From: Sindora glabra
Taxonomy: Eukaryota; Streptophyta; Magnoliopsida; Fabales; Fabaceae
Direction of reading: 5' to 3'
Length of the DNA stretch: 64,000 nt
Assembly (NCBI GenBank): GCA_020226215.1
Contig: CM035232.1
Span: forward strand, 56,987,220-57,051,219
In this document: positions 11,940 to 24,267 of the stretch, one piece after another
Layout of the letters: every line of letters starts with the position of its first letter
Position numbering within the stretch: position 1 is the stretch's first letter
Made by a program: the position numbers and the translations under genes
Notes under the pieces: model-generated
The model's input: the letters and a program-made list of their open reading frames with translations, nothing else
Told to the model about the DNA's origin: nothing
The model's database searches: none

Positions 11940-13570
11940 TGACCTTTTTAAATTAAACTTAGTTAATCTAAGTCATTTTACTTTTTATTAAACTCAATCA
12001 AGTTGAGTTAAGCTTACATCAATCCAGGTTATTTACATTTTCATTGTTAAATCAAACTTGATTAAGTTGAATCAAGCCTATGTCAATCCAAGTCATTTTC
12101 ACTTTCCTTGTTAAATCAAATTCAATTAAGTTAAGTCAAGCCTGTTAATCTAGGTCATTTACAATTTCATTGTTAAATTAAACTTGATCAAGTTGAGTCA
12201 AGCCTATGTCAATCCATATCATTTTACATTTTCATTGTTAAATTAAACTTAATCAAGCTAAATCGAGCCTGTGTCAATTCAAGTCATTTATATTTTCATT
12301 ATTAAATTGAACTCAATTAAGTTAAATCAAGCCTATGTCAATTTAGGTTATTTTCCTTTTCTTTATTAAATCAAACTTAATTAAGTTAAGTTGAGCCTAT
12401 GTCAATCCAAGTCATTTTCCTTTATCTTGCTAAATTAAACTCGATCAAGTCAAGTCGAGCATATGTCAATCTAGGTCATTTTCCTTCATCTTATTAAATC
12501 AAACTCAATCAAGTTAACTTAAGCCTATATTAATCCAAGTCATTTTCACTTTCTTTGTTAAATCAAACTCAATCAAGTTGAGTTAAGCTTGTGTTACTCC
12601 AGATCATTTATATTTTTAATGTTAAATCGAACTTGATCAAGTCAAGTCAAGCTTAAGTCAATCCGTGTCATTTACATCATTGTTAAATCAAACTCAATCA
12701 AATCACGTCTAGCTTATGTCAATCCAGGTCATTTACATTTTCATTATTAAATTGAACTCAATTAAGTTAAATCGAGCCTATGTCAATCTAGGTAATTTAT
12801 ATTTTCATTGTAAAATCAAACTCAATCAAGCTGGGTCGAACTTGTGTTATTCCAAGTCATTTTTCTTTTCATTATTAAATTGAACTTGATTAAGTTGAAT
12901 CAAACTTACATCAATCTAGGTCATTTTCCTTTATCTTATTAAATCAAACTTAATTAAGTTAAATCAAGTCTATGCCAATCTACGTCATTTTCACTTAAAT
13001 CAAATCAATCAAGTTAGGTCAAATCTATGTCAATCCAAGTCATTTACATTTTCATTGTTAAATTGAACTTGATCAAATCAAGTTGAGCTTGTATCAATTC
13101 AAGTCATTTACATTTTTATTATTAAATTGAACTCAATCAAAAGTTAAGCCTATGTTAATCTATTAAATCGAACTCAATCAAGTTAAGTTAAGCATGTATT
13201 AACTCAGGTCATTTTCTTTTTTATAATTAAATAAAATTTAATCGAATTAAGTTGAGCCTATGTCAATCCTAGCCATTTACCTTTCTATTATTAAATCGAA
13301 CTCAATCAAGTTGAGTTGAGCTTATGCAATCCAGTCATTTTACCTTTTATTGTTAAATTAAACTCAATCAAGTTAAGTTAACCCTATGTCAATCCAAGCC
13401 ATTTACATTTTTATCATTAAATCAAATGCAATTAAATTAGGTTAAACCCATGTCAATTTAGGCCATTTCTTTTGAACCCAATCAATTTAGGTTAACTTTA
13501 TCTTAATTAATTCTACTATTATGCCAAAATTAATCAATTTAATTTATATCTAAGCTCGATTAATTCGAGT
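11940..13570 (+). repeat. Tandem array of about 25 units, 62-66 bp each
   Basis: A unit of the form tcaatccaggtcattt, acattttcattgtt, aaatcaaactcaatc, aagttgagtcaagcctatg recurs head to tail. The marker gttaaat falls at 12,046, 12,110, 12,172, 12,237 and 12,300, giving spacings of 62-65 bases. Units differ mainly by C/T and G/A changes and by a few short deletions, for example near 13,000 and 13,140. The array occupies the 3' part of the gypsy internal region and ends about 440 bp before the nested copia element. Such 3' arrays are known in Ogre/Tat elements and can seed genomic satellites. Confidence 0.9.
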
Positions 13571-14008
13571 TGGATCTATAAAGTAATTTTATCCTCTTTA
13601 ACCTAGTGCCAATAGGGTCAAACCATACTTCCCTCTCCTTTCATTTTTGCCTAATGCCATAGCCCTTATACATAAAAAAAATTCCTTCCTTTTTTGGCAT
13701 TATCCCTTTTTCCAATTTCTTTTTTTAATCTTATCCTATTTACTTATCTTTTCAATCTTCAACACTTAATTACCTTTCTTCTTTTCTCATTGGCTTTCAT
13801 TATTCTATCATCCTCATTTAATTTCAAGCATCTTCATTTCCTTTATCATCTAATCTCTCTACATCTTTTGCAACCCGACCTCCTATTGTTAGCCTTTATT
13901 ATCTAGTTTCTTTGCCTTTCTTCTATTTTTTATTGACTTCCCCTCTCCCATTCCCTAACCTTTTGTCATCTAATTTATTTATCTCTTTGATTTCTTGCTA
14001 GTCCTTTG

Positions 14009-15587
14009 TGTTAATGTGTGTATCTTAGGAACCAATCATAAAATGATTGTAATAATACACAATGTATCATATTTTATCTTAGGCAATACAATTATTATAT
14101 TTTATTTCATTTAAATACTTGTACAATTTTTAACTTAATATAATAATTATCTCTAAAATAGTTTTACTATTCCTAAAATGTCCATAATTGAGTGTTATTG
14201 CAAAAAGGATAGTAATAATACATTGAGACTATCATCTATGGTGACTATTAATTATGAATTATAGATATATGATATCAAGTCAATACATGGGTACGTTGTT
14301 AGTGAACAGATGTATTAGACTAACCCATTATGAGAATGCTAAATGGTTTGTCATGTGTTATTAGTTATTCTCATATGACCACATTGTATATAATCCTTTG
14401 ATCTAAAGTCACTATAATTTCCTACATGAGGAGTTACACACTTTGATGTTGTCCTATGTCACCTTTAGCCAGGATGACATGTAGAGCATTAATTAGATAT
14501 GTCATGAATCATGTAGATAGATGTGAGTGATGTAAATGGTATTTTGTTCCTCCTATATAGAAAAAGAGATATCCTTGAGCCACTTGATTGAGTGAGACTA
14601 AAAAATGCATGGTCATACTCAAATGGATTAATATATGATATTAATTATTTATTTAAATTAGTCTACTTAGTATTAAGAAATATGGATTGAACATTGACAA
14701 GGATGACAAATTCCATGCCTCTAGTTCGATTTGGATATCGTTACAAAAAGGATTGTGTTGCAAAGTGTTGTTCACCCATTAAGTGGATGTTGAATCATAG
14801 ACATTTTTATTACTTGGGTGGCAGTAATGTGTTGTTAGATACTATTCATTATCTATATTCTACTAATGAGTCATTACCAGTATAATAAGAACCTACAAGA
14901 TTACATAAAAGGAGTAAAAATGAGATGGTAATTAATTAACTTTTAGTTAGACTAAAAGCTTATTAATTAGGCTTATTATTTGATGTGTACATGTATATAT
15001 ATTATAAAAGTAATAATATATATTATTCATGTAATATATAATATATTTTATTATATAATATTATTTGATATTAAAGTAATATTAGATAATTATGTCATTT
15101 GATATTAGATTATTATATTACAAGATAATATTATTATCTAATAATATTTAGTTATTAATATTAAGGTAGCATCAATAGGAATAAGATATTACTGGTGAGT
15201 GGAATTAAAATTGGAAGCAACTTCCTAGCAGGATTAGGGAAGTGGCGTGCTTTTAGCTTTATAAAAAAGCATGAAGGCATCATTGTTTTATGCAAGAAAA
15301 AATAAAATTGCCACAAAAAAACCACACAAATCCCTAAAACCATACTAAACCTTAGTCCCTTGTGAGAGATACATTTCTTAGCAAATTCATAGAGGTTGAG
15401 AAGTTATCATTCAGTTCGTATAGATATCGTAGAAGTACCATCACTTGATTATGCTTATGATTCAGATCTGCACTTTAAGAGGTAATCCTTAATTCTTGAT
15501 ATATATCCTTATGCATTGATTCCAAGAAGGTTTTACATAACAAATTTTTTTTAAGTCATTGTGCTTAAGTATATATGAAACCCAATA
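14009..15587 (+). repeat. Copia left LTR
   Basis: This 1,579-bp copy starts TGTTAATGTGTG and ends CCCAATA, the decayed counterpart of CCTAACA in the right copy. It matches 21,308-22,913 along its length. By eye the differences are dominated by transitions. An open frame at 14,694-14,885 is matched by one at 22,001-22,183 in the other LTR; this is repeat sequence, not a gene. Confidence 0.88.
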
Positions 15588-15600
15588 GTGGTATTAGAGC
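15588..15600 (+). promoter_or_regulatory. Copia primer-binding site (initiator Met tRNA type)
   Basis: The bases gtggtattagagc directly follow the LTR. The usual plant copia site is TGGTATCAGAGC, complementary to the 3' end of initiator tRNA-Met, so one C-to-T change is present here. Confidence 0.85.
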
Positions 15601-16292
15601 ATTGGATACACATACACATATTGTATCTCTAGTTTCTACAGTTTTTATGTTGATTTGAATTTTCTATGTGTCTTTTCAAAAGAGGACATAATATTCTAAA
15701 GACATAAAATGTTTATGTTGTTGTTATATGATTAACACAAAAAGGAAGCATAGATTGTCTATGCAATTTCATCTTGCAATTTTTTAGTAATTTTCAATGG
15801 TTATAGTGTTTTAAAGGCATAGAACATCTAAGTTGTTTGCCCTATAATCACAATCTAGATGGTGCTAGCATTATGCAGTATTCAGTAGATATATAGTGTA
15901 TATGTTCTATATAAATATTACTACCTACGCCATGGATCACTTTACCATTGCCACAGTACAAGAAAGAATCATAATGATTCATAGATCTGTGTCCTTAAAA
16001 GCCATAAATTTGTGTTCTTTGATGGTAATAAAATTACCATATAGCATGATATGGTCACGCCATAATTCTAAAGGTTAAAAAGTGAGAAAAATTAATTCTG
16101 TCTACCTTTTGAGGGGCTTCACCCTTAATACCCTACAAGGCCACTACCCTTTGACCTTGCTTGCTAACTAGCTAGTAAGACCACCGTTCTAACTCTACAT
16201 AAGGTTCAAAAATTATTATTTTTTCATAAGTCACTATTCTAAAACAAGATTTTAATGATATATTATATAAAATATATATGTTATTCATCCTG

Positions 16293-16293
<1 letters not shown>

Positions 16294-16360
<67 letters not shown>
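16294..16360. repeat. (TA)n microsatellite in the copia leader
   Basis: An uninterrupted TA dinucleotide run of about 67 bases lies between the primer-binding site and gag. Confidence 0.95.
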
Positions 16361-16362
<2 letters not shown>

Positions 16363-17354
16363 GTTAGCAATTGTGGTATATGATGCAAGCTTGTGTTGCA
16401 TAGTATGGCCCTTGGAGTTTTTTGTGACTAGATTTTAAATACGACTTACACATCCTACCTTCCTCTATTTTTTGATGTATATTCTTTTCTCATCTTACTC
16501 CCCCAAATGCAACTTAAGGTTTTTGTTTTAAAATTGTATTCACAATAAAGCATCTTAAAGTGGCACAAAGAGAAGCTAAGGAGTTAGTTTAGGAATATTA
16601 TTAGAAAATAGGATTTTGGGGCCATACTATGTGATATTTTAATATCTTTATTATGCAATAATTTTGATAAGTATGTGTTTACTATGTGATAATATATGCT
16701 TTGACTATATGATAGTTTTATCCATTGTATAATGTACGCAATGTTGTGTTTTATTTATTTGCCTTATATGCTGTATGAGATACATTGAAATCATGTATGA
16801 AAAAGTAGGCTAATTATGGTGAGATCTAATTAATTTAAATCCCTCATCTGAAATATTAAGTCAATAATAATTAGTGATGTCTTCCAATGCTTGGCACTCA
16901 TCAAGGCCTTAATCAACATAAAATAGGTTTTTCAAAGCAAATTACCTCATTTATTTTGGTAATACATAACTAGATAATAGTGATATCCGATTGTCGAACA
17001 TTGGGTCTGACTCATTTAGGATATCTCAATAGGATTAGGACCTAGAGGCATAGAGTTAGGCCTTAATTCATAAGATGGACTAGAACATGTGTTGTTCACC
17101 TAAGTATCTAAGAGTTGTATATGTTGCAATCAATAGGTGTTGCCTACCTAAATAACTAAGTCTTAGGTGATCAGCCAAAGCGGGCTTAAGGCTTAGTTAA
17201 TAAAACAATGATTATTAATTTGAATGTGACCTTCCAAATTAACAAGTAAGGGTTATTAATTTGAATAAAATAATGGGAGGCACATTTAATAAAAAACTTT
17301 ATTAAATGTTTAAAACTTAATACTTACTTTGCATATTTCGATTATAGATAACCA

Positions 17355-20300
17355 ATGGTTAATGCATCAAATAACTTATCATCACAATCAGTCCTTAAGA
17401 AGGACAAACTAAATGGGACAAACTTCCTAGAGTAGTATAGGAATTTGAGGATACTCCTTAAACATGAGTGAAAATTTTATATCCTAGAGCAACCTGTTCC
17501 TTAGCAACTCAAAACTAATGCTCCTCATGCTCAAAAAGATGCTTATAAGAAACATCATGATGACGTTTTAGACATCGGTTACCTCATATTTGCTACCATG
17601 GACTCTAAACTTCAGAAGTAACATGAGAACATGGAAGCTTATAACATACTTGAGCATTTTAAGAAACTTTATGAAAGTCAAGCTTGGTATGGGAAGTTTA
17701 AAGTGACCAAAGCATTGTTTCAGTGCAAACTAGCAAAAGGAATCAGGCCTTATATACATAAAATGATTGGATATGTTGAAATCTTAAGAGATTGGGTACT
17801 CTACTAAGCTAAGAGTTAGCCATTAACTTAATTTTACAATCATTGCCACAGAGTTATAGTTAATTTGTCATGAATTACAATATGAATGAAATTAACAAAC
17901 CACTATTAGAATTGTTAAATATGTTAAGAACAACTAAACAAAATTTGCAAAAGACTAAACCTAAAACCATAATGATGATTCAAAAATGCAAGGGTGAAAG
18001 CAAAGGTAAAAGCAAGAACAAGAAGGATTCTAAATCCAATGGCAAGCCCAAGTCTAAGTCTTCTACATTAAAACTAAAAAAAGTGTGGCTAAAGAAGGCA
18101 AATGCTTCCATTGCGATAAAATCAGACATTAGAAGAGAAATTGTAAGGTTTATCTAGAAGATTAGAAAAAAGAAGAAGGGAAGTGAGACTTCCACTTCAA
18201 ATATCTATGTTATAAAAATTAATGTTTCTACTTCTACATCTTGGGTATTAGACACCAAGTGTGGTTCTCACATTTGTACCAATTTGCAGGAACTCCAAAG
18301 GAATTAGACTCTAACTAAAGGTAAAGTGAACCTATGAGTTAGCAATGAAGCAAAAGTTCTTACCTTAGTTGTAGGAATAAATCATCTATCCTTGTCTTTT
18401 GGTTTAGTTATTGAATTAAAGGATTGTTATTTTGTTCTTGCAATCAACAGGAATATTATTTCTATTTCTTGTTTAAACAAGAAAGGTTTTTCATTTTTAA
18501 TAAAGGACAAAAGGTGTTCAATTTGTTTAAATGAAATATTTTATTGCAGTGCATAAATGTTCAATGGACTCTATATTCTTAATCTTGAAATGTCTATCTA
18601 TAATATAAATACTAAGTGATTTAAATCAAATAATTTAAATCTAACCTATCTCTGGCATTGTCGTCTATGCCATATAAATGAGAAGTGCATATCAAAGCTT
18701 CATAAAGATGAAATCTTGGATCCATTTAATTTTGAATCATATGAGTCTATGAATCTTGTTTCTTAGGCAAGATGACTAAGGCTCTATTCACTGGACACAG
18801 TGAAAGGGCCAATGATATATTAGGTCTCATACATAATGATGTATGTGGGCCTATCAACACATCTGCTAGAGGAGGTTTGTAATACTTGATTACATTTATT
18901 GATAATTTCAATAGATATGGATAGGTGTATCTTATGAAATATAAATCAGAATCCTTTGAAAAGTTCAAAAATTCAAAAATGAAGTATAAAACTAACTTGT
19001 AAAAAGTATTCAAACTCTTCAATCAGATCAAGATAGAGAATACTTAAGTTAAGAATTTGATAACTATCCAAAGTAGTGTGGTACAATATCACAACTCACT
19101 TTACCTATAATGCCATAACGGAATAGTGTCTCAGAGAGGAGGAATCGTACCTTATTGGATATAGTGCAATTTATGATGAGTCATGTAGATCTTTCAACTT
19201 CCTTTTGGGGACAATCTCTAAAGATAATTACTTTTATACTTACTTGTGTTCCCTTTAAAATAGTTTAAAAGACTCCATGCAAGATATGGATTGGAAAATG
19301 TCCCAGCTTATTTTTTATGAAGATTCAAACTTGCAAGGCCTATGTAAAGCACCAAGCCTCTAATGAGATTAAACCCAAATCATATAAGTGCTACTTTACA
19401 AGGTATCCTAAGGAAACTAAGGAATACTATTTCTACAATCTTCTAAGGATAAATTGTTTATAGCATGAACTAGTGTTTTATTAAAAGAGAAATTATCTCG
19501 AAGAAAAATAATGGAAGGAAAGTAGAAATCGAGGAAGTTCAAAACTTACAAAGTAACACTGAACCTGTAATAAAGACTACAAGAAGTTATGATTTAGGAA
19601 CTAGCTTAAGTAACACAAAGCCCACATAAGTCTAATAGGATACGCCATAAGCATAAGAGATATGGATTTCTTGTTACTCAACATGGCGATGTCTTGCACA
19701 CAGTTCAAAATGAGCCTACAACCTACCAAGAAGCTATTGAAAGGCTAGACTCTAAGAAGTGGCTTGAGGTTATGAAATTCGAGATGGATTCCATGTATAT
19801 TAACCAAGTATGGAATTTAGTTGACCTACCTAAAGGAGTAAAACCCATTAGGTGCAAGTAGGTTTTCAAGAAGAAAACTAACATAAATGGTAACGTGCAA
19901 ACCTTTAAAAGGTGATTAATTGCAAAAAAGTTATATGCAAGTTCATGATATAAACTATGATGAGACCTATACCCCAATTGCCATGCTTAAATCCATGTAG
20001 ATTTTACTTGCTATTGCAACCTTTTATGATTACAAAATTTGATAAACGGATGTCAAAACTGCTTTTCTTAATGGAAACCTTCTCAAAGATATGTACATGA
20101 CATAGCCTAAGCATTTTGTCACTCTTGAAAATGTTAGAAAGGTATGTAAGCTACAACGACCCATTTATGGATTAAAGCAAGTTTCACAGAGTTGGAATCT
20201 TTATTTTGATGAGACAATTAAAGAATTTGGTTTCATAAAAAATGAAGATGAATCTTATGTTTACAAAAAAGTTAGTGGGAGCACAATTATTTTCTTTGTA

Positions 20301-21290
20301 TTATATGCGGACAATATAATACTTATTAGAAATGATATCCCTACACTACAAATTATAAAGACTTGGTTAGGGAATTGTTTCTCAATAAAAGACTTAGGTG
20401 AAGCTGCCTATGTATTAGGTATTAGGATATATAAAGATAGATTAAGAAAATTGCTCGATCTAAGTCAGAATACATACATAGATAAAGTGTTAAAACATTT
20501 TAACATGTAAGAGTCTAAAAAGGGATTTCTGCCTATGTTATATAGTATAAATCTATCCAAAGTTTAGTGTTCTATGACACAAGATAAGATGGGCCACATG
20601 AATAAGATACTATATGCATTAGCAATTGAATCTATCATGTATGTCATGTTATGTACTTATCCTAATGTCTCGTATGCCCTGAGCATGATGAGTAGGTACT
20701 AGTTAAATCTAGGTGAACATCATTGGATTATTGTTAAGAACACCATTAAGTACTTACAAAGGACTAAGGATTCATTCATAATATATGGAACTGAGGAAGA
20801 ACTTGTTGTAAAATGTTACACTGATGCTAGTTTCGAATCTAATAAGGAAGACTTTAAATTGTAGTTAGGTTATGTATTTTGGTTAAATGGTGGTGCTGTA
20901 TGCTAGAAGAATTCAAAGCAAGAAATAATCACCGATTCTACTATAGAGGCTAAGTATATTACTACCTCTGATGCATCAAAGGAGGTTGTTTGGATCAAAA
21001 AGTTTATTGTTGAACTTGGCATTGTTCCTAGCATTACAAACCTAATGAATCTCTATTATGATAATAATGGGGTCAAAGCACAAGCCAAGGAATCTACATC
21101 TCACTAATGATCCAAGCATATAGTTCAGTGCTTTCGTCTTATTCATGAAATCAATAATAAAAAAGATAGGAAGATATGTAAAGTACCAACAAACGATAAT
21201 ACCACTAACTAACTAACTAAGCCTTTGACGCAAAAAAAATATGATATTCATACTAAGTTACTCAGTATTAGATACATGAGTGATTAGTTC
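17355..21290 (+). pseudogene. Copia gag-pol polyprotein, heavily mutated
   Basis: Gag starts at the ATG at 17,355 (MVNASNNLSSQSVLKKDKLN). A CCHC zinc knuckle, CFHCDKIRH then KRNC, lies at 18,103-18,144 with its third-position linker codon changed to a stop. The protease reads WVLDTKCGSHICTN at 18,242 onward, with glycine of the usual DTG changed to lysine. The GAG-pre-integrase motif LWHCRLCHI lies near 18,645. Integrase retains HNDVCGP near 18,835 and VSERRNRTLLDIV (in a shifted frame) near 19,125. Reverse transcriptase begins near YQEAIERLDSKKWLEVMK (19,724). Its catalytic motif reads YADN at 20,304-20,315 instead of YVDD/YADD. RNase H includes CYTDASFES and STIEAKYI (about 20,810-21,000). 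Many in-frame stops, often at former Trp or Gln codons, and frameshifts make it non-functional. Confidence 0.9.
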
Positions 21291-21293
21291 TAG

Positions 21294-21307
21294 TTTAAGT
21301 GGGAGAT
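21294..21307 (+). promoter_or_regulatory. Copia polypurine tract
   Basis: The bases taagtgggagat immediately precede the right LTR. AAGTGGGAGATT is the usual plus-strand primer of plant copia elements. Confidence 0.8.
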
Positions 21308-22913
21308 TATTAGTGTGTGTGTCCTAAAAGTTAATCATAAGATCATTATAATAATGCATAATATATCATATTTTATTTTAGGCAATGCAATTTATATTTT
21401 ATTTCATTTTAATACTTACATAATTTATAACTTAATATAATAATTGTCCCTAGAATAGTTTTACTATCCCTAAAATGTCCATAATTGAGTGTTATTACAA
21501 AAAAGGATAGCAATAATACATCAAAACTATCATATATGATGATTGATGATTATGAATTATAAATATATGATATCAAGTTAATACATGGATACATTGTTAG
21601 TGAACAGATGTACTAGACTAACCTATTGTGAGAATACTATATGATTTGTCATGTATCATTAGCTATTCTCATGTGACCATATTACATATAGTCCTTTGAT
21701 CTGAAGTCACTACAATTCCCTATACGAGGAGTCACATACTTTGATTCCATCTTGTGTCACCTTCAATCGGGATGATATGTAAGGCATTGATTAGGTGTGT
21801 CACAAATTATATAGAAAGATGTGAATGATGTAGATGGGATTTTATTCCTTCTATATAAAAACAGAGATATCCTTAGACCCCTTAATTAAGTGAAACTAAG
21901 AAATGCATGACCATACTTAAATAGATCAATATGCGATATTGATTATTTATTTAAGTTAATCTACTTAGTATTAAGAAATATGGATTGAACATTAACGAGG
22001 ATGGCACATTTCATACCTCTAATTCAATTTGGATATCATTACAAAAAAGATTGTGTTGTAAAGTATTATTCACACATTAGGTGGATGTTGAATCATGGAT
22101 GTTCTTATTACTTAAGTAGTAATGATATATTATTAGATACCAATCACTGTCTATGGTTCACTAATGGATTATTACTAATATAGTAAGAACTTACAAGGTC
22201 ACACAAAAAGAGTAAAATCAAGATAGTAATTAATTGGTTTTTAACTAAACTAAAAACCTATTAATTTACCTTATTATTTAGTGTGTGTGTGTGTATATAT
22301 TATCCAAGTAATAATATATATTATTCATGTAATGTATATTATATTTTATTATATGATATTATCTTATATTAAAGTAATATTAGATAATTATGTCATTTGA
22401 TACTAGATAATTATGTTATAGGAAATATTTAGTTATTAATATTAAGATAATATTAGATAACTAACGGATAAACTCTATCTCTCCTTACTCTCACCATGAT
22501 AAGGATAGGGTACTAGTAGTTGAGTGAAATTAAAATCAGAGGTGGTTTCCTAGCAAGATTAGGAAAGTGGTATGCCTTTAGCTTTATAAAAAAGCATGAA
22601 AGCATCATTGTTTCATGCAAAAAATAAAATAAAATTACCACTAGAGAAACTACACAAAACCCTAACACCAGACTAAACCTTAGTCCCTTATGAAAGAGAC
22701 ATTTCTTAATAAATTTGTGGATTATGAGAAGTCATCATTCACTCTGTGTGGATATCATAGAGGTAATATCACTTGATTATGCTTGTGATTTAAATCTACA
22801 CTTCAAGAAGTAATCATTGATTCTTGATCTATGTCCCTATCCATTGATTCTAGGAAGGTTTCACATAATAAATTTTTTTATCTACTATGCTTAAGTATAT
22901 GTGAAACCTAACA
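21308..22913 (+). repeat. Copia right LTR
   Basis: This 1,606-bp copy begins TATTAGTGTG, where the expected TG has become TA, and ends CCTAACA. It pairs with 14,009-15,587. An indel distinguishes the copies near 22,440-22,520. Confidence 0.88.
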
Positions 22914-23496
22914 GTCTACATCTTCTTCTTGATTTGGAGACCTACTGTGTCATTTCATGCCAAAATAAAAGTATTGCAACAATTTGAAGGCCTATCGATC
23001 CTACAAGAATTTGAAAAAGCAACATTGTGATGTGAAAATTGTATGTTTTGGTTGTTATAGTCCTCTAGCATATGCAATGATTTATGATCCATGGGAACAT
23101 TGAGGTTACCTATGGTTAAGATTGGATCAACAAGGGATATTCTACTACCTTTTTCAAAGATGGATTATAAATCCTTATCTTATGAATGATCAGGCAATGT
23201 TAATTGTTGTGTCAATAGTAATCATGCTATTACTACTGTTAGTTATTGTCATGAAAAAGTATCTATCAAATAGAACCCCGAGCAGAATGATCAAGCAATA
23301 TTAATGGCTATGACAACTGCGACCTTGCTACTACTATTATTGGACATTGCTATGAAGAAGTAGCTACCAAACAAAACCCCTAGGTAGTTATGATTGGTGC
23401 TATGGCTTATGCAAAAGCAATGTAATTTTAAATGTAACTATATGTCAATATCTTTACTTACCTCCTAATTCTAAAAGAATGAGTAAGGGGAGTAGC
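22914..23496 (+). other. Gypsy internal region after the copia insertion, with polypurine tract
   Basis: This is the remainder of the gypsy internal region. A roughly 100-bp imperfect tandem duplication is visible: the segment starting gatcaggcaatgttaatt near 23,188 recurs as gatcaagcaatattaatg near 23,290. The last bases, gagtaaggggagtagc at 23,481-23,496, are the likely polypurine tract. No protein motif was recognised, although one frame is open at 23,122-23,304. Confidence 0.55.
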
Positions 23497-24201
23497 TATT
23501 AACACTCAATTTTGTCTAAATAATAATACAAGTAAAATAAATATTAAATTTTTTAAATTCAAAAAAATAAAATTAGTAACAAATAAAAAAAGGTGTGGTT
23601 CACATGGGCAATTATTTCCAAATCTACTTTTGTAAAATTTGTAACTAAAAATCTTGAAATTTGTTTCGTATTCCACTAACTTTATAACCACCTTATTTTT
23701 ATCTCTTACATGTGGGTTTGTTTTCATTTCACAAACCATGACTGGGAGCCTGTTTTCATGCTACCGATCATAATTGATAATATGCTTTACTATTCTTTAT
23801 TGTGTATAAAAGCTATATTCTTGCAATAGCAAAAAGAGAAAGACATAGAATAGAGCCTCTCTTCTCTTTTCTTCTAACTCTCATAACCTCATATTTGACA
23901 TCTTGAATTACCTGGAGGGGAGTGTGGTTTGAGTTTGAAGAAGGCAAGAAAAGAGGAAAATAGGAAAAAGAAGAGATTTCAAAAAAAAATTGTATAAAAA
24001 GGGAAGATTGAAAAATTTTAGAAGAAAAGGAAGAAGGAGGAAAGGTATTTTAAGAAAAAATCAGAAAAAAAGAAGGCAAAAAGGAAGAAAGAAAAAGAAG
24101 AAGACAAAGAAGCACTAACAACAAGATGAACTTACAAATGAGAAAGAAGAAGAAAATTTGTTAAAATGTGAGAAAAGAAAAAAAAGTAAAGAAAGTAACT
24201 T

Positions 24202-24267
<66 letters not shown>

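Larger units (their letters stand above)
14009..22913 (+). mobile_element. Ty1-copia LTR retrotransposon nested in the gypsy element
   Basis: The element is 8,905 bp and complete in structure. It has a left LTR (14,009-15,587), a primer-binding site of the initiator-Met tRNA type, a gag-pol reading order of gag, protease, integrase, reverse transcriptase and RNase H (about 17,355-21,290), a polypurine tract, and a right LTR (21,308-22,913). Stops and frameshifts run through the whole polyprotein. The flanking five bases (CTTTG left, GTCTA right) do not match, so the target duplication has decayed or was lost. It lies in the same orientation as the host gypsy and must be the younger insertion because it interrupts it. 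The domain order (integrase before reverse transcriptase) fixes it as copia. A Tork-like lineage is a guess. Confidence 0.9.

Noticed and set aside
11940..13570. The regular tandem array considered as a CRISPR-like array.
   Set aside because: Units are contiguous and diverged throughout with no constant-repeat/variable-spacer alternation, and it lies inside a plant retrotransposon.
14694..14885. A 63-codon open frame with a homologous frame at 22,001-22,183, looking like a conserved gene pair.
   Set aside because: Both lie at the same position in the two copia LTRs, so they are copies of LTR sequence and not genes.
14001..22918. A 5-bp target duplication for the copia element (GTCCT at left versus GTCTA at right).
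   Set aside because: The two 5-mers differ and the left one is separated from the LTR by three bases, so I did not call it.
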